Assembly: GCA_035533295.1 (NCBI GenBank)
Contig: DATLUA010000001.1
Location: forward strand, 1-57,999
Reading direction: 5' to 3'
Length of the DNA: 57,999 bases
Source of the DNA: JAGWJU01 sp035533295
GTDB lineage: Bacteria; Elusimicrobiota; Elusimicrobia; UBA1565; UBA9628
Part shown: piece after piece, positions 25,994 to 33,900 of the stretch
How positions within the stretch are numbered: position 1 is the first letter of the stretch
How the letters are laid out: each line of letters begins with the position of its first letter
Notes under the pieces: generated by a model
The model's database searches: none
Seen by the model: the letters and a program-made list of their open reading frames with translations, nothing else
What the model was told of the DNA's origin: nothing
Translations under genes and position numbers: made by a program

Positions 25994-27118
25994 CTACGCA
26001 GGGTTGAAGGCAGTATGCCCGTAAGCATGCAGGGTTGCGTCCGCGACCTCGTAGCCATGCTGGAAGAGCCCGTCGTATTCGGATTCGCTGAGCCTTCGCA
26101 AAGTTGTTTCTATCCCCGCCGCGGAGAGCACGGCCGATTCATCCATAAACCTCTTGCCGGCCCATCGAGCGGGCCGTTGCGAGGTCGCCTTTTTGAGAAT
26201 CGATTCGACCGTATTGCCCATGCGAAGAACAGCGCCCGAGGTCGGATAGCGACTGAGGAACTCAAGGAATGTTCGAAGCCGGAGGGCTCTGGCTTGGTCC
26301 GTCGCCACATCGATGAGCCTGAACGGCGGTACATAGGGAGGGAGTCCCAGCTGGAACCGTCTCGTTTCTAATCTTAGCGGCCGCGAGGCGTCGCTGATTA
26401 TCAGAAAATCAATTTCTGGTCTCAGCCCCCCTTGAGGTTTGAACATCACCTCCGTGCCGAGGTTGTCGTATACTCCGCCGTCCCAGAGAGTGAGGGTTCT
26501 CGCCAAGGGTTCAGCGGGGATCGTCGGATCGGCTCCGCCCGGTGCGTACTTAAGCCAGATGTGCTTTGCCGCATCGAGTGACAATGGGCCAATCATGCCA
26601 GGGACTGCGGCCGAGGCTGCGACAGCTTCCGCGAGAGGGAATGCTGGCGAGACAACGTAATTGGCAATGTAATCGCCCATTCGTTTTCTCGAGAAGCGCC
26701 AGTTCTTCCCCGTTTCGTAACATGTCGCGCAGATTTCCCAACGGGGAGAGTCGGGCATCTGAGATACGTTCCCGACGATCCCCCAATGCTTGCGAATCAA
26801 CCTGGCGATTAGTCCCGCACGGCCGGTGAGCCACCATCGAGGGTTTAAGAAAAGGCACAGCTTATAGCGGGCTTCGAGGTCGAAGGTGGTGAGTAATGCC
26901 TTGATTTTGGGCAGGACATCCGTGAGGAAGGTCTGCTCGCCGGGCCAGCGTTGACCCGACTTTTCAAATACGAGCGCGATACAAAGGCTGCCGCCAGAAA
27001 CCGTCGATACGAATTTGATGTCAGCCCAGCGAGGGCTCTCGGCGAGCCGTGCCAGCGTCCCTAAATGGAAGACGGTGGCGCGGACCCCGCCGCCAGACAA
27101 CGCCAAGCCGATTTTCAT
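25994..27118 (-). CDS. Patatin-like phospholipase, terminal gene of the ubiquitin-like operon
   Basis: The 374-residue protein begins MKIGLALSGGGVRATVFHLG, giving the glycine-rich oxyanion loop (GGGxR). The nucleophile is the serine of STVSGGS at residue 41, and the dyad aspartate is in LTLWDGGVYDNLG (DGG). Patatins hydrolyse membrane phospholipids, and in CBASS and related immunity they act as cell-killing effectors. I took the ATG at 27118, which gives the canonical N-terminus; an ATG at 27154 would add 12 residues and overlap the upstream gene. It follows the metallo-beta-lactamase-fold gene by 4 bases. No cGAS-like cyclase is nearby, so any activation would come from the conjugation genes. 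Confidence 0.9.
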   Translation of the reverse strand: MKIGLALSGGGVRATVFHLGTLARLAESPRWADIKFVSTVSGGSLCIALVFEKSGQRWPGEQTFLTDVLPKIKALLTTFDLEARYKLCLFLNPRWWLTGRAGLIARLIRKHWGIVGNVSQMPDSPRWEICATCYETGKNWRFSRKRMGDYIANYVVSPAFPLAEAVAASAAVPGMIGPLSLDAAKHIWLKYAPGGADPTIPAEPLARTLTLWDGGVYDNLGTEVMFKPQGGLRPEIDFLIISDASRPLRLETRRFQLGLPPYVPPFRLIDVATDQARALRLRTFLEFLSRYPTSGAVLRMGNTVESILKKATSQRPARWAGKRFMDESAVLSAAGIETTLRRLSESEYDGLFQHGYEVADATLHAYGHTAFNPA

Positions 27119-27122
27119 TCCC

Positions 27123-27953
27123 CTAGAAAAGCTGGGTTGTAAAATCACCTCCATCCCTTGCGGTCGCTAGGGATTTTCCACCTTGGACCATCGTCCCGAA
27201 AACCTTGGAAGCTACCTTGCTGTACACTTGAACAGCCGCAGAATCCGGATGGCCGTATTGGTTGTCAACTCCAGCGCTGATCAGTATCGTATGGGGAGCG
27301 ATCTTTAGCAACGCGCCCGGATGGACGCCGTTTTTGGAACCATGGTGAGGGGCAGCCATGACATCCGACTTGAGAGAAGAGCCGAAGAGGCGATGAATGG
27401 TGTCCCACCTTCCAGCCTCCGTGTCTCCTGTAATAAGATAGGAGAAGCCCCCAGGACCGCGCCCGCGCAATCTGATTACAATACCAGAGTTGTTCGAGCT
27501 ATCCATGTCCTCGATATGCGGGGAGAAAAGCTCGCATTCAAATTGATCGGAGATGCCTTGGATAATGCGGCTATTCAAGTTATCCAGGCGGACCGAAATG
27601 CGTTCGAGGGGGGCGGATGTGACGGCCCGTTCTTTGACCTGTTCTTCAATAAGCTTGAAGACCTTAGAGGCTTCCTCGGTATCCTTGTAGTACTTGGGAT
27701 ACATGACCCAGTCGGGGCGATATTTCTTCAGGACAAGACCAACACCCGTGACATCAGCGTGATCGCTGTCGAATCCAGTCAAGATGAGACCTCGAACTCG
27801 ATGGTCGCGTAGCCAGGTTGCCATTACGCCTTTCACATATGCGACCGTTTCGTCCCCGGCTGGCGGTATTCGGGAATCAATGATGATGGCCTCCGAATTA
27901 TGGCGGACGATAGCTAATGCTCCTTGCCCAACGTTGACGGTAATTACTTCCAT
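27123..27953 (-). CDS. Metallo-beta-lactamase-fold protein, ComEC C-terminal-like
   Basis: This 276-residue protein resembles the soluble MBL domain of ComEC: it starts MEVITVNVGQGALAIVRHNS, then has IIIDSR, LILTGFDSDHADVTGV, YLITGDTEAGRW, DVMAAPHHGSKNGVHP and LISAGVDNQYGHPDSAAV. Those correspond to the usual metal ligands, except that the first histidine of the H-x-x-D-x-D-H motif is glycine (TGFDSDH). It could keep one-metal nuclease or hydrolase activity. It overlaps the JAMM gene by 10 bases and is followed after 4 bases by the patatin, so it is part of the same operon. Confidence 0.85.
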   Translation of the reverse strand: MEVITVNVGQGALAIVRHNSEAIIIDSRIPPAGDETVAYVKGVMATWLRDHRVRGLILTGFDSDHADVTGVGLVLKKYRPDWVMYPKYYKDTEEASKVFKLIEEQVKERAVTSAPLERISVRLDNLNSRIIQGISDQFECELFSPHIEDMDSSNNSGIVIRLRGRGPGGFSYLITGDTEAGRWDTIHRLFGSSLKSDVMAAPHHGSKNGVHPGALLKIAPHTILISAGVDNQYGHPDSAAVQVYSKVASKVFGTMVQGGKSLATARDGGDFTTQLF

Positions 27954-28936
27954 TCGATTCCACCTCTCTTTCCAGTTTTAGGAGCGGATTTCTTGAGGTC
28001 CTCAAATAGCTCGGCATTGAGGGCACGCTCCAACGACCAAATTGCAAGCTGGGCAGATGAGAATTTCTGCCGTTCGAAACGAGCTGTGGCATTGAAGCGC
28101 CTGGGGGCGTCCTTGGAGACCGTAATTTCGTAGGAGGGACGGCCGCGCTCCATTGTTTCCATGACGAGCACCTCGGCAGAGGTGTTGTCGATGAGATCGA
28201 GACGGCCACGCCAATACATTGTGCCGAGCTTTTCCGAAACAAACGGGCGAATGTCGGGGTACATATTGAGCATGAGCTCGTTGTCTTGTGCGCGGACGTG
28301 CAGCGAATTCATGGGCCTGTCTTCCGCGGGCGGTTTTACCGGAGGAGCTGGTGCGTGGCTTGCCGGCGGTCGGCTGATGGCTTTTTCACTGAGAATCTCT
28401 ATCTCCGATCCTGAGAGTTCCTTGAAACCTGGGGTTCCCCGCAAAAATAAAAAGTGCTTGATGGCGTAACGATCGTCCTCTGAGGCCGAGCGATTCTTTC
28501 GCGTTACCAGGATCGCGTAGAAAAAATGGGTATTGTGCTTGGAATGGTTGACAGTTCTGCCATAGGTCGCGATATCGCCATCACTCAGGGTTTCGAGCCC
28601 ATTTACATGGTGCGTATGCCAGTTTCCAAGATGCTCGATCGATGGATTGCTCGCCTCAATCCTCCTGAACTCGCTTTCCTGAAATTCTCCGTCCTGGAAG
28701 AAGCTCGTTGCCGTGCGGCGGGCCTTGGGTCCGGGTCCGATCACGTCATGCACCCGGATTTCCAGCGATTTCTTGTCCCCAGCGCAAAAGCCGACAAGGC
28801 GCCCGCCGGTTTCCTCGGAGTCGTACTTATCGCATTCATCGAAGATTGAATTCAGGGCGCCCCTTGGGATTTGAATCTTCACTCGGGGCGTCCGAGACCA
28901 GTCCATCAGACGGCGGATTGCTTGCATATTTTGCAT
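27944..28936 (-). CDS. JAB1/MPN (JAMM) deubiquitinase-like peptidase with C-terminal extension
   Basis: This 330-residue protein has a JAMM domain in residues 18-180: the glutamate pair in SEETGGRLVGF (41-42) and the metal site GNWHTHHVNGLETLSDGD (H107, H109, S118, D121). There are eight residues between the second histidine and the serine instead of the usual seven. In prokaryotic Ub-like systems such peptidases process or remove the modifier. Residues 200-330, after a proline-rich linker (PPASHAPAPPVKPPAEDRP), form a second unknown domain. The start overlaps the E1 gene by 31 bases and the end overlaps the MBL gene by 10, indicating tight coupling. Confidence 0.9.
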   Translation of the reverse strand: MQNMQAIRRLMDWSRTPRVKIQIPRGALNSIFDECDKYDSEETGGRLVGFCAGDKKSLEIRVHDVIGPGPKARRTATSFFQDGEFQESEFRRIEASNPSIEHLGNWHTHHVNGLETLSDGDIATYGRTVNHSKHNTHFFYAILVTRKNRSASEDDRYAIKHFLFLRGTPGFKELSGSEIEILSEKAISRPPASHAPAPPVKPPAEDRPMNSLHVRAQDNELMLNMYPDIRPFVSEKLGTMYWRGRLDLIDNTSAEVLVMETMERGRPSYEITVSKDAPRRFNATARFERQKFSSAQLAIWSLERALNAELFEDLKKSAPKTGKRGGIEWK

Positions 28937-29751
28937 CCATCCTGTGGGTTTAGAGTGACCCTTTGTAGCTGAAAGTGCTTATTGAAGGGCGCAATCGGCC
29001 GATTTCCCCATACGATGTAATTCTCCGGAATGGGGGCCAGAAATTTGGGCCGAGCTTTCAGCCGGTCGGCAATGGCGTCCAGGACATAGCGCGTATGAAA
29101 GGAGGTGATGAAGGCAATATCCACGTTGAGTCCGGGAGAGTCTTTGATTTCCGGGATCTCCATCCCGTACATCTTTTCTCGTTCGTCCTCAGTCACTAGG
29201 TCGATTTCCCGTGTGCCCTTCCTGAATGAAGCCCTCTCCAAGACGGCTTCAAGGCATGCCAAGCAGCCGCCGATGCCAGGCCTGTATCCAAAAACCTCGC
29301 CCCCTATGCCGCGGGTGAAGACGCGCCCGACAACAAATGGGATTCCGTTTGCCACGCAAATTTCATTGATCTTGTATCGGGCCGGGTCGCTGTCCGTGGC
29401 TGATACGACAACGGTTGAGTTCCTGATTGCCGCCTCCGCCTCCGCAGAATTCAACAGGTCCACGTGAAGTTTGGAAATGGAGGCGGCAGGATTTCTATCC
29501 AATATGGCGGACTCAAGCGCATCAACCTTGCGTTGCCCGATGAATCTTCGACCGCATGCGTGTCTAATCACGTTTTCGATCTCAAGAATATCGTTATCGA
29601 CAAGGGTGAAATTCGCGATTCCCGACATGGCTAACTGTAGGGCTACATGGCTCCCGCCAGACCCGCAGCCTGCTATAAGCACCTTGGAGTCGGCCAGCAT
29701 GCCGATATCAAAAAGCTTCTCAAGGCGCGAAAATGTCTTGTCGTCGGTCAT
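28906..29751 (-). CDS. E1-like ThiF/UBA-fold adenylating enzyme
   Basis: The 281-residue protein has the E1 Rossmann core: VLIAGCGSGGSHVALQLAMS (residues 24-43), acidic VDNDILEIENVIRH (D52, N60, R63 nucleotide-binding set), ATDSDPARYKINE and a zinc site made of C163/C166 (GGCLACLE) and C273/C276 (DGCKICKQ). E1 enzymes activate the C-terminus of a ubiquitin-like protein with ATP and pass it to E2. The ATG at 29751 overlaps the TGA of the Phd-E2 gene (ATGA). Which cysteine would carry the thioester is not clear; C132 lies in the crossover-loop region. Confidence 0.93.
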   Translation of the reverse strand: MTDDKTFSRLEKLFDIGMLADSKVLIAGCGSGGSHVALQLAMSGIANFTLVDNDILEIENVIRHACGRRFIGQRKVDALESAILDRNPAASISKLHVDLLNSAEAEAAIRNSTVVVSATDSDPARYKINEICVANGIPFVVGRVFTRGIGGEVFGYRPGIGGCLACLEAVLERASFRKGTREIDLVTEDEREKMYGMEIPEIKDSPGLNVDIAFITSFHTRYVLDAIADRLKARPKFLAPIPENYIVWGNRPIAPFNKHFQLQRVTLNPQDGCKICKQSAV

Positions 29752-30296
29752 TTCGATGTCTCGACGGCCTTGCTTGGCCACCTGCCTGTTTTTTCCCATT
29801 CCTTGTAACCTTCCAACCACTTCCTGGCTAATTGAAGGACAAAACTGGCGTCGTGCTTGCCAGGATTCCAGTTCGCGACCGCGCCGAAGATGCAAAGCGC
29901 GCCGTCTCTCCACCGATGCGGGGCATCGTCATTTACTGGGGTAACGTAGACCTTGGGGGCCACCGAGGGATACTTGTGGGGCAGCACTATTTCAATCGTA
30001 AATTCCTTTCCTGGAGCTCCCTCTGTAAAAAATAACTGGATTCCCTTCTCCGGCGTGATTGCTGCCCTTGGCAACTCGCCTTTTTGGTGAAGCTGGGCAA
30101 GCTCTGAATTTAAAGTGGAGCGCTTTATGTCCGGGAGGAATAAAGAAACGGGGACGAGGCAGGCCAACTGCTGGCCGTTCCGCTCGATGAGAAAGGACTC
30201 GTTGTTTTTTGAGACCCTGTCCAGCACCTCGCCGGGAGAACTCCTTAAATCCATCATGGTTAGAGACTGAAACTCTAACGGCATGGATTGTTCCAT
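29748..30296 (-). CDS. Phd/YefM-like antitoxin domain fused to an E2-like conjugating domain
   Basis: Residues 8-55 of this 182-residue protein read like a complete Phd/YefM fold: SLTMMDLRSSPGEVLDRVSK, then ESFLIERNGQQLACLVPVSL. Residues 75-175 form an E2-like domain. The YPxxxP turn is at LPHKYPSVAPKVYV, the probable catalytic C135 sits in PHRWRDGALCIFG, and the tail NWNPGK...ARKWLEGYKEWEKTGRWP matches prokaryotic E2 families. Phd domains bind operator DNA, so this protein could sense or regulate its own operon, or use the Phd face as a protein adaptor. It lies 1 base after the first E2 and overlaps the E1 start. I know of no described fusion of this kind. Confidence 0.85.
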   Translation of the reverse strand: MEQSMPLEFQSLTMMDLRSSPGEVLDRVSKNNESFLIERNGQQLACLVPVSLFLPDIKRSTLNSELAQLHQKGELPRAAITPEKGIQLFFTEGAPGKEFTIEIVLPHKYPSVAPKVYVTPVNDDAPHRWRDGALCIFGAVANWNPGKHDASFVLQLARKWLEGYKEWEKTGRWPSKAVETSK

Positions 30297-30297
30297 G

Positions 30298-30678
30298 TCA
30301 GTGCGCCACGCTCGCGCCCGGCCAGCGCCTGCTCTGTTTCCAAATTTCGTACTTCGACAGCCACTTGGCGGTCCGGGCTATTACGAATTTGAGATCATGG
30401 ACGCCGGGATTCCACATCGACGGGTGTAGGAAGCAAATGTGCCCTTCCTTATATTGATGCGGTGAGGCCGAGTCGATCGTGGGCTTCTGGACATAGACCC
30501 GCGGCATGCTGTTGGGGTAGTCGTTGGGAAAATGGACCGCGACAACATAGAACTGTTGTGGCGTGGGCTGAAGCGCGGCCTTCGCAAACACGCTCCCCTG
30601 GGTGGTCGGATGAAGTTCAACGTAGGAGAATTGTTGTCGGGCCGCGGTGTACTCGGCTTGGATTCTTACCAGGTCCAT
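30298..30678 (-). CDS. Stand-alone E2-like ubiquitin-conjugating protein
   Basis: This 126-residue protein has the E2 landmarks: HFPNDYPNSMPRVYVQKP (the P-x-x-Y-P-x-x-x-P turn, residues 50-67), then PHQYKEGHICFLHPSMWNPG with C82 as likely catalytic cysteine. The helix TAKWLSKYEIWKQSRRWPG follows, as in the CBASS Cap2 and Prok-E2 families. It resembles the E2 half of the next gene, so the two are probably paralogues. The ATG at 30678 lies inside the end of the 68-residue leader gene (13-base overlap), so translation is coupled. Confidence 0.88.
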   Translation of the reverse strand: MDLVRIQAEYTAARQQFSYVELHPTTQGSVFAKAALQPTPQQFYVVAVHFPNDYPNSMPRVYVQKPTIDSASPHQYKEGHICFLHPSMWNPGVHDLKFVIARTAKWLSKYEIWKQSRRWPGASVAH

Positions 30679-30872
30679 GGGGCCCCCGGCCGGATCACGG
30701 CATATTCTCCGCCAAGGTCCTCGCGCATGGTCAGGGGCTTCTTCCCTGCGAGCTGGGCTGAGGCGGATTGTCCCTGGGCTCGGATTTCTCCATTGGGGAG
30801 AATTTCGATTGCCGTCTCTTCCTCGCGGTCGAGAATGGCTTCCAATTCGGCAATACTTGGTTGTTGGTTCAT
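30666..30872 (-). CDS. 68-residue leader protein of the ubiquitin-like operon
   Basis: The short protein begins MNQQPSIAELEAILDREEET, continues with AIEILPNGEIRAQG and ends GEYAVIRPGAPWTW. It starts at the ATG at 30872, with GGAGG seven bases upstream, and sits behind a strong promoter. It is the first gene of the operon, the place often taken by the modifier protein in such systems. However, I see no convincing beta-grasp pattern and no C-terminal diglycine, so it could equally be an adaptor, a regulator or an unusual modifier. Its last codons overlap the E2 gene by 13 bases. The longer upstream reading is excluded because it crosses the promoter and terminator. Confidence 0.75.
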   Translation of the reverse strand: MNQQPSIAELEAILDREEETAIEILPNGEIRAQGQSASAQLAGKKPLTMREDLGGEYAVIRPGAPWTW

Positions 30873-30896
30873 TTTAACCTCCAAATACGATGTGCA

Positions 30897-30926
30897 ATTG
30901 TAGTAGTTGTGTAATTGCTGTGTCAA
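30897..30926 (-). promoter_or_regulatory. Promoter of the ubiquitin-like conjugation operon
   Basis: On the minus strand TTGACA (30926-30921) and TACAAT (30902-30897) are 18 bases apart. The leader to the ATG at 30872 contains the ribosome site TTGGAGGTTAAA. It lies immediately after the terminator of hsdR, so the conjugation operon is its own transcription unit. Confidence 0.8.
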
Positions 30927-30929
30927 CAG

Positions 30930-30961
30930 AAAAAATCCCCTTGGCTTGAGGCCGAGGGGAT
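30930..30961 (-). terminator. Rho-independent terminator of the hsd operon
   Basis: Downstream of hsdR on the minus strand, ATCCCC-TC-GGC, loop CTCAA, GCC-AA-GGGGAT forms a strong stem that runs directly into TTTTTT. It separates the restriction operon from the next promoter by a few bases. Confidence 0.88.
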
Positions 30962-30978
30962 GGAAACAAGTTTGCTGG

Positions 30979-33900
30979 TTATGCCGAATAGACGCTTGTG
31001 CCTTCCCCCCTGTAGCTCTCGTACACGTGCTCGAAAATGGCGCCGACCTTACGTCGATAGAGGTCCTTCGTGTAGGGCGGCGGGAGCCCATCATCAAGCG
31101 CGTCCTCGATGGCGAGCCTGACCTGGGCGCGCGCCTGGGACTTCTGTCGCCAATCCAACACAAGGATGGCCTTGAGCTTAGCCAGGAGGCCTCGCGCGAC
31201 CCGCTTGACCTCATCGCGCTCCGCCGGGGACAGATCCGGCCCCGGTCGCGTCAGAATGTCAAAGACGGTCAGCTCCTCCTCGGACATTTGCTCCCGGACA
31301 TGGCGCTCTTCCTCTTCAGAAAGGGAGCGGCTGAGGTTGAGCAGCTCGCGGAACAGGTCTTCGATGTTGCGGCTGCCGGCGTTGTAGGACTCGACAAGCT
31401 CCTCGAACTTGGACAGGTAGTCGGTTCGTGTCTTATTGAAGCGGATGAGCCGCTCAAGCTGCTTGCGGATCGCCGCCTTGAGCTCCTCGAGCTCGACGTT
31501 CTTGCGCCCCGATTTCTTGAATTTCTTCGCCAGGGTATCGAAGTCTATTTTGGAAAGGTCCACGAGTCCGTGCCCATCCGCGCGGTGGATGGTAAACCCA
31601 TCAGCGGCGATAGAACCATCGAGGACGAGGCTTATCTCCTTCATCACTTCACTGATATCCGGGGGTCGCCCCGCGCCGGTGCGTTCACGGATGATCATCG
31701 CGAGCATGTCCAGGAGCGCCGCCAGCGAAGAGAATTCCAGCGCGGCCGGGTCGGGCTTCACGGCCTCCAGGAGCGTGGCCGCCAGCCGCTCGTGGGCGAG
31801 AAATTCCTTCCGTACGCCATCGGGGGAGATCAACAGCTCCACAGCGTCGCCGATCTTCGTCAGGCGGTCCATCCCTTTTGGCGAGATAGCGTCGATACCC
31901 GGGATATCGACGCCATGCTTCGCGCAGAAGGCCGTGGCCGCGGCGAAGGCCTGGCGCAACTCCTCGACGAGCTTCTTCTTGTCTCGAACGGGGCTGGCGC
32001 CATCCTTCCCCTTACCATAGATCGCCAGCGCCTTTTCTAAGGAAGCGAAGACGTTGGCGTAGTCCACGATGAGGCCGTTATTTTTTCCTGGGAAGACCCG
32101 GTTCGCGCGCGCGATGGTCTGCATCAAGGTGTGGTTGCGCATGGGCTTGTCCAGATAGATCGTCGAGCAGCTCGGCACGTCGAAGCCGGTCATCCACATG
32201 GCGCAGACGAAGACCAGGCGCAGGGGGTCCTCGGATTCCTTGAATTTCTCATCGAGCTTTTCATCCCTCATCCGCTTCCGGTGAGGGGCGATGTTGAGGC
32301 CGAGCGCCTTCATCTGCTCGATTTCATTCTGGCCGGGGGAGACGATCACGGCCATGTCCGTGGAGCGAAGGATGTCGAGCCTTCGCCTAAGTTCCGCCGC
32401 GTGCTCTTCGCTCGGTTGCGTCCGCTTGGCGGCTTCCTTCTCCACGCGGGCGCGTTCTTCTTTCCAATGCTTGTGCACCTTGTCGTGCATTTTGAGGGCG
32501 GTGGCCTTGTCGATGGAAACGACCATGGCTTTGCCCTGAAAGCCGCGTCCCAGAAAATGCGAGACGATGTCCTTGGCGATGGCCTCCAGACGCTCGTCCC
32601 TCGTCAGAAGGTGATACTGGCGCCCAAGCTCTCGGTCCAGCCTTCTTTCCTGGTTTTCGTCAAGGTCCGCAGCCTCGATGACGGCGTAGAGATCATCGTT
32701 GAGGTCCGGATTCTCCAGCCGAAGCTCGGGGGCGCGATTCTCGTAGTAGAGCGGCTTGGTCGCGCCGTCCTCGACGGACTGTTGGAAGTCGTAGACCGAC
32801 ACGTAGTCACCGAAGACCTCCTTCGTCCGTTCCTCCGCGGCGATGAGCGGGGTTCCCGTGAAAGCGATGAAAGTGGCCTTGGGCAGCGCGGCCCTCATGT
32901 TCAGAGCCATGGTGTCGTATTGGCTGCGGTGTGCCTCATCCGTGAGGACGATCACGTCACGCCGGTCGCAAAGCATCTCCGGGGTCTGGAACTTGTGGAT
33001 CAAGGTGAAGACGTAGCGGTGATTGCCGCGCAGGAGGTCCCGGAGTTGGGCTCCGCTTTGGGCATGGCAGGCCTCGCTCTCGGCCTGGCTGACGGCACCC
33101 GCTGCCTTGAAGGTCTTGGCGATTTGCTCGTCAAGCTCCACGCGATCCGTCACGACCACGAAGGTCCAGTTGCCGGTTAGCTTGCGCAAGATTTTCTGCG
33201 AAAAGAAGATCATGGAAAAGCTCTTGCCGGAGCCCTGGGTCTGCCAGAAGACGCCGCCCCGGCCGTGGCCGGCCTGCTTGGCGGCCTCCATCCCCGCGAT
33301 GGTCTTGTTGACGCCGAGGAATTGGTGGTTTTGGGCCAGGATTTTTACCAGCCCGGACTTGTGTTCGGAGAAGAGCGTGAAATTTTCCATAAGGTCCAGC
33401 AGGCGCATCGGCTCGCAAGTGCCGCGGAGCATGACTTCAAGGGACACCTTGCGGGGCTCGTCCTCTCGCTCAACGCGCTTCCACTCGGAGAAACGGTCCC
33501 AATCCGCCGTGATGGTCCCGACTCGGCTCTCCGTGCCGTTGGAGGCGATCAGGAAGGCGTTGGTCCAAAAGAGAGGAGGTATGCCGTTTTGATGGTGCTT
33601 GTAGCTCGTCAGATTCTCATCGAACGCCACCTTCGCCGGGACTCCTGGCTTCTTGAGCTCGATGACGACGACGGGCAGGCCGTTGATGAAGCCCACCAGA
33701 TCGGGCCGGCAGGTATAGAGCGAGCCGGTGACGCTGAACTGGCTGACGAGGAGGAAGTCGTTGTTGCCGGCGGTCTGCCAGTCCACCACGCGGACCCGCT
33801 CGATTTTCTGGCCGCCGCGGCCCGAGGGATCGGGGATCGAGACCTTCACGCCGTTTTTGAGCAGCTCGTAGACCTCTTGGTTGGCCGACACGAGGCTCAT

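Noticed and set aside
25994..30872. Interpretation as an ordinary CBASS type II system
   Set aside because: No CD-NTase/cyclase gene is present in or near the operon, E1 and E2 are separate genes, and two E2s occur.
30873..31214. Upstream extension of the 68-residue leader protein
   Set aside because: The extension crosses the operon promoter, the hsdR terminator and the end of hsdR, and the ATG at 30872 has an excellent ribosome site.
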